This document shows, piece after piece, positions 24,118 through 25,423 of a stretch of 25,423 nt of DNA. The DNA is taken from assembly GCA_002315675.1 (NCBI GenBank), contig DCHP01000033.1, positions 1 through 25,423 on the forward strand, read 5' to 3'. Under the pieces are notes generated by a model. The model saw only the letters and a program-made list of their open reading frames with translations, was not told the origin of the DNA and ran no database searches. Position 1 is the first letter of the stretch; each line of letters begins with the position of its first letter. A program made the translations under genes and the position numbers. Source of the DNA: Rikenellaceae bacterium UBA1749 (GTDB lineage Bacteria; Bacteroidota; Bacteroidia; Bacteroidales; Rikenellaceae).

Positions 24118-24834
24118 ATGAAAAGATTCTTGTTTCTTGTAGTACTCATCCTGTCAGCCACATCAATCGCAGCTCAAAACAAAGAGGAAAAGATTATTAG
24201 GGATGATGACGCATCAGGTTTCGTCCTTGTCACTGATGTTATTCCTGATGTTATTCTTGAGATAAGATACTTCTCTGCTTTCAATTTCGTAGGAAAACGT
24301 GTTGACGGATATGAAGAGCCAGTTGCCCTTATCACCAAGGAGGCGGCAGCATCTCTCAAGAAGGTAAGCGATAAGATGATTGCAAAAGGCTACAGACTCA
24401 AGATATTTGATATCTATCGCCCACAAAAGGCTGTCAACCACTTTGAAAGATGGGCTGCAGAACTTGGTGATACCCTTACCAAGACCTTCTTCTACCCCAA
24501 TCTTGACAAAAGCGTATTGTTTGACCTCGGTTTCATTGCCCATCGTTCAGGACATAGCCGCGGCAGTACAGTGGACCTTACGCTCTTTGATATGAAACTT
24601 GGAAGGGATGTCGACATGGGAGGCCCGTTCGATTTCTTCGGAGTTCTCTCGCACCCTGATTATGAAGGTATCACAAATGAACAGAAGGCAAACCGCCAGT
24701 TACTTCACGACGCAATGATTGAGGCAGGTTTTGTCGGGATATCAACAGAGTGGTGGCACTTCACGCTGAAAAACGAACCTTATCCGAAAACATTCTTCAC
24801 TTTCCCATCAAAAGCTTCTGTTGTCAGCAAATAG
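24118..24834 (+). CDS. ddpX: Exported D-Ala-D-Ala dipeptidase (VanX/DdpX family)
   Basis: A 238-residue zinc peptidase of family M15D that cleaves free D-Ala-D-Ala. The catalytic set is present: Arg101 in DIYRP, zinc ligands His146 and Asp153 in SGHSRGSTVDLT, and Glu211 with His214 in EWWHF. It starts with a clear signal peptide (MKRFLFLVVLILSATSIAAQ), so it acts in the periplasm, as DdpX does in peptidoglycan dipeptide recovery, unlike the cytoplasmic VanX of resistant enterococci. No vanH, ligase or vanRS genes are nearby, so glycopeptide resistance is not indicated. A one-mismatch -7-like box, TTACTTTG at 24098-24105, precedes the ATG. The symbol reflects resemblance. Confidence 0.88.
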   Translation: MKRFLFLVVLILSATSIAAQNKEEKIIRDDDASGFVLVTDVIPDVILEIRYFSAFNFVGKRVDGYEEPVALITKEAAASLKKVSDKMIAKGYRLKIFDIYRPQKAVNHFERWAAELGDTLTKTFFYPNLDKSVLFDLGFIAHRSGHSRGSTVDLTLFDMKLGRDVDMGGPFDFFGVLSHPDYEGITNEQKANRQLLHDAMIEAGFVGISTEWWHFTLKNEPYPKTFFTFPSKASVVSK

Positions 24835-25097
24835 TATCAAAAGGCATTTTTGTATCCATTACATTTGGCGTGTAAAAACAACCTCTTCACTTTATCAGAC
24901 ACTTCCTCAATCCGTCAAGTTCGAAGATTTGTCTATGTGAAATGAACTTGCGGTGAAGGATGAAATTTGCATCTTTACCATACGCGTCTGTCCGACAAAG
25001 TACATATTGTTTTCTATTGGAGAATTGGATAATTATGTGGATGATGCAAAAATGGTCAGTTTATTACAATAGACACCTCCAAGACACTGGGAAAAAG
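24835..25097. other. Non-coding region with hairpins, downstream of the dipeptidase gene
   Basis: No gene is supported here. One strong structure pairs CCGtCAAGTTC (24912-24922, the lower-case T bulged) with GAACTTGCGG (24944-24953) around a 21-base loop. An outer stem, CTTCA with TGAAG, lies at 24885-24889 and 24954-24958. A second inverted repeat, TCTATTG/CAATAGA, lies at 25013-25019 and 25067-25073. There is no T tract, so these do not look like ordinary terminators. With the tRNA terminator they fill the 304 bases up to tRNA-Leu. Confidence 0.5.
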
Positions 25098-25137
25098 AAA
25101 AAAAGGTTGAAAAGTTAATAACTTAACAACCTTTTTT
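25098..25137 (-). terminator. Rho-independent terminator of tRNA-Leu, possibly bidirectional
   Basis: AAAAAAGGTTG (25099-25109) pairs perfectly with CAACCTTTTTT (25127-25137). AAGTT and AACTT extend the helix inside. Read on the minus strand the stem follows the tRNA 3' end directly and continues into a T-rich tract, as expected for an intrinsic terminator. The plus strand also ends in six T, so it could stop readthrough from the dipeptidase side. Confidence 0.85.
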
Positions 25138-25138
25138 G

Positions 25139-25223
25139 TACTCGGGGCGGGACTTGAACCCGCACAGGCATTACTGCCCAAAGGATTTTAAGTCCTTCGT
25201 GTCTACCATTCCACCACCCGAGC
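25139..25223 (-). tRNA. tRNA-Leu(UAA)
   Basis: An 85-base class II tRNA on the minus strand. The acceptor stem pairs GCTCGGG with CCCGAGT, with the G1-U72 pair also found in E. coli tRNA-Leu(UAA), and the discriminator is A73 as leucine tRNAs require. The D arm contains TGGTAGACAC. The anticodon loop CTTAAAA gives anticodon TAA, flanked by the stem AAGGA/TCCTT. The long variable arm folds as GGCA/TGCC. The T arm reads GCGGG-TTCAAGT-CCCGC. The 3' CCA is not encoded. It reads leucine UUA and UUG codons. Confidence 0.96.
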
Positions 25224-25253
25224 ATCTAATCTGCCCATGAAGCAAATAGCGTA

Positions 25254-25261
25254 CAAATATA
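25254..25261 (-). promoter_or_regulatory. -7 box for tRNA-Leu
   Basis: On the minus strand this reads TATATTTG, an exact TAnnTTTG match, about 30 bases upstream of the mature tRNA 5' end. No clear -33 TTTG is present. The rest of the window to 25423 is AT-rich, with one GGGCAA/TTGCCC stem near 25322-25363 and no gene I can support. Confidence 0.5.
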
Positions 25262-25423
25262 GATATTTTTTTTTATTTCTTACACATTTTCCCTCAATTC
25301 AGGGTAACTATTCAGCAGTTGGGGCAAATCATGACTACACAAGCTTCATATTTCGTTGCCCACGAATATTGTTGATTATCTATATACATTTTAGGAACGT
25401 TGCTTCTATGTTGTAATCCAAAT

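Noticed and set aside
24118..24834. Vancomycin resistance locus
   Set aside because: There is only a VanX-type peptidase with a signal peptide; vanH, vanA-type ligase and vanRS are absent.

Overview
The window looks like a chromosomal segment of an AT-rich member of the Bacteroidota, most likely Bacteroidales. Three things point there. Several genes are preceded by exact copies of the phylum's -7 promoter box TAnnTTTG (smpB, glyS, ruvX, the LptF/LptG permease, rsmE, tRNA-Leu), and the smpB copy also has TTTG 19 bases upstream. Shine-Dalgarno sequences are essentially absent. The proteins themselves are Bacteroidota-like (homodimeric GlyRS, TIGR02757 family, OMP_b-brl_2 barrel, HzsA-related PD40 protein). 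I see no phage, IS element, integrase or CRISPR array.

Layout. 1-3830 (+): smpB, pyrD, cinA and a YitT-family membrane protein, closely spaced. 3831-4286: non-coding, with three hairpins. 10377-4287 (-): glyS-nadC, an intergenic hairpin, then ettA and a GT39/ArnT-like membrane glycosyltransferase. 10581-12709 (+): ruvX, def and an LptF/LptG-type permease. 12710-12950: a convergent intergenic region with degenerate tandem repeats that carry hairpins. 19435-12951 (-): one long directional run of rsmE, a possible 43-residue small protein overlapping hyfB, hyfB-hyfC-hyfE, a GNAT acetyltransferase, a LolD-type ABC ATPase, a truncated HAD phosphatase and a TIGR02757 protein. 19484-22429 (+): a secreted PD40/HzsA-like protein with two CXXCH haem c motifs and a small outer-membrane barrel. 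22430-22985: non-coding, with an inverted-repeat structure and a GC-rich block that may be a structured RNA. 22986-24834 (+): a metallophosphoesterase lipoprotein and an exported D-Ala-D-Ala dipeptidase. 24835-25423: non-coding, a strong hairpin terminator and tRNA-Leu(UAA) on the minus strand.

How the genes relate. Most are housekeeping: ribosome rescue, pyrimidine and NAD synthesis, translation, N-terminal deformylation, LPS and lipoprotein transport. Two items stand out. The first is a hydrogenase-4-like membrane module (HyfB, HyfC, HyfE) with no HyfF antiporter-like subunit and no hydrogenase large or small subunit beside it, embedded in a run of unrelated genes. The second is a secreted protein resembling the hydrazine synthase alpha subunit, with two CXXCH motifs, next to an outer-membrane barrel. 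Lesser items are a class 2 dihydroorotate dehydrogenase with Cys where Ser is expected, near-leaderless smpB and ruvX transcripts, and structured intergenic DNA. All family assignments come from reading motifs by eye; no database search was run.
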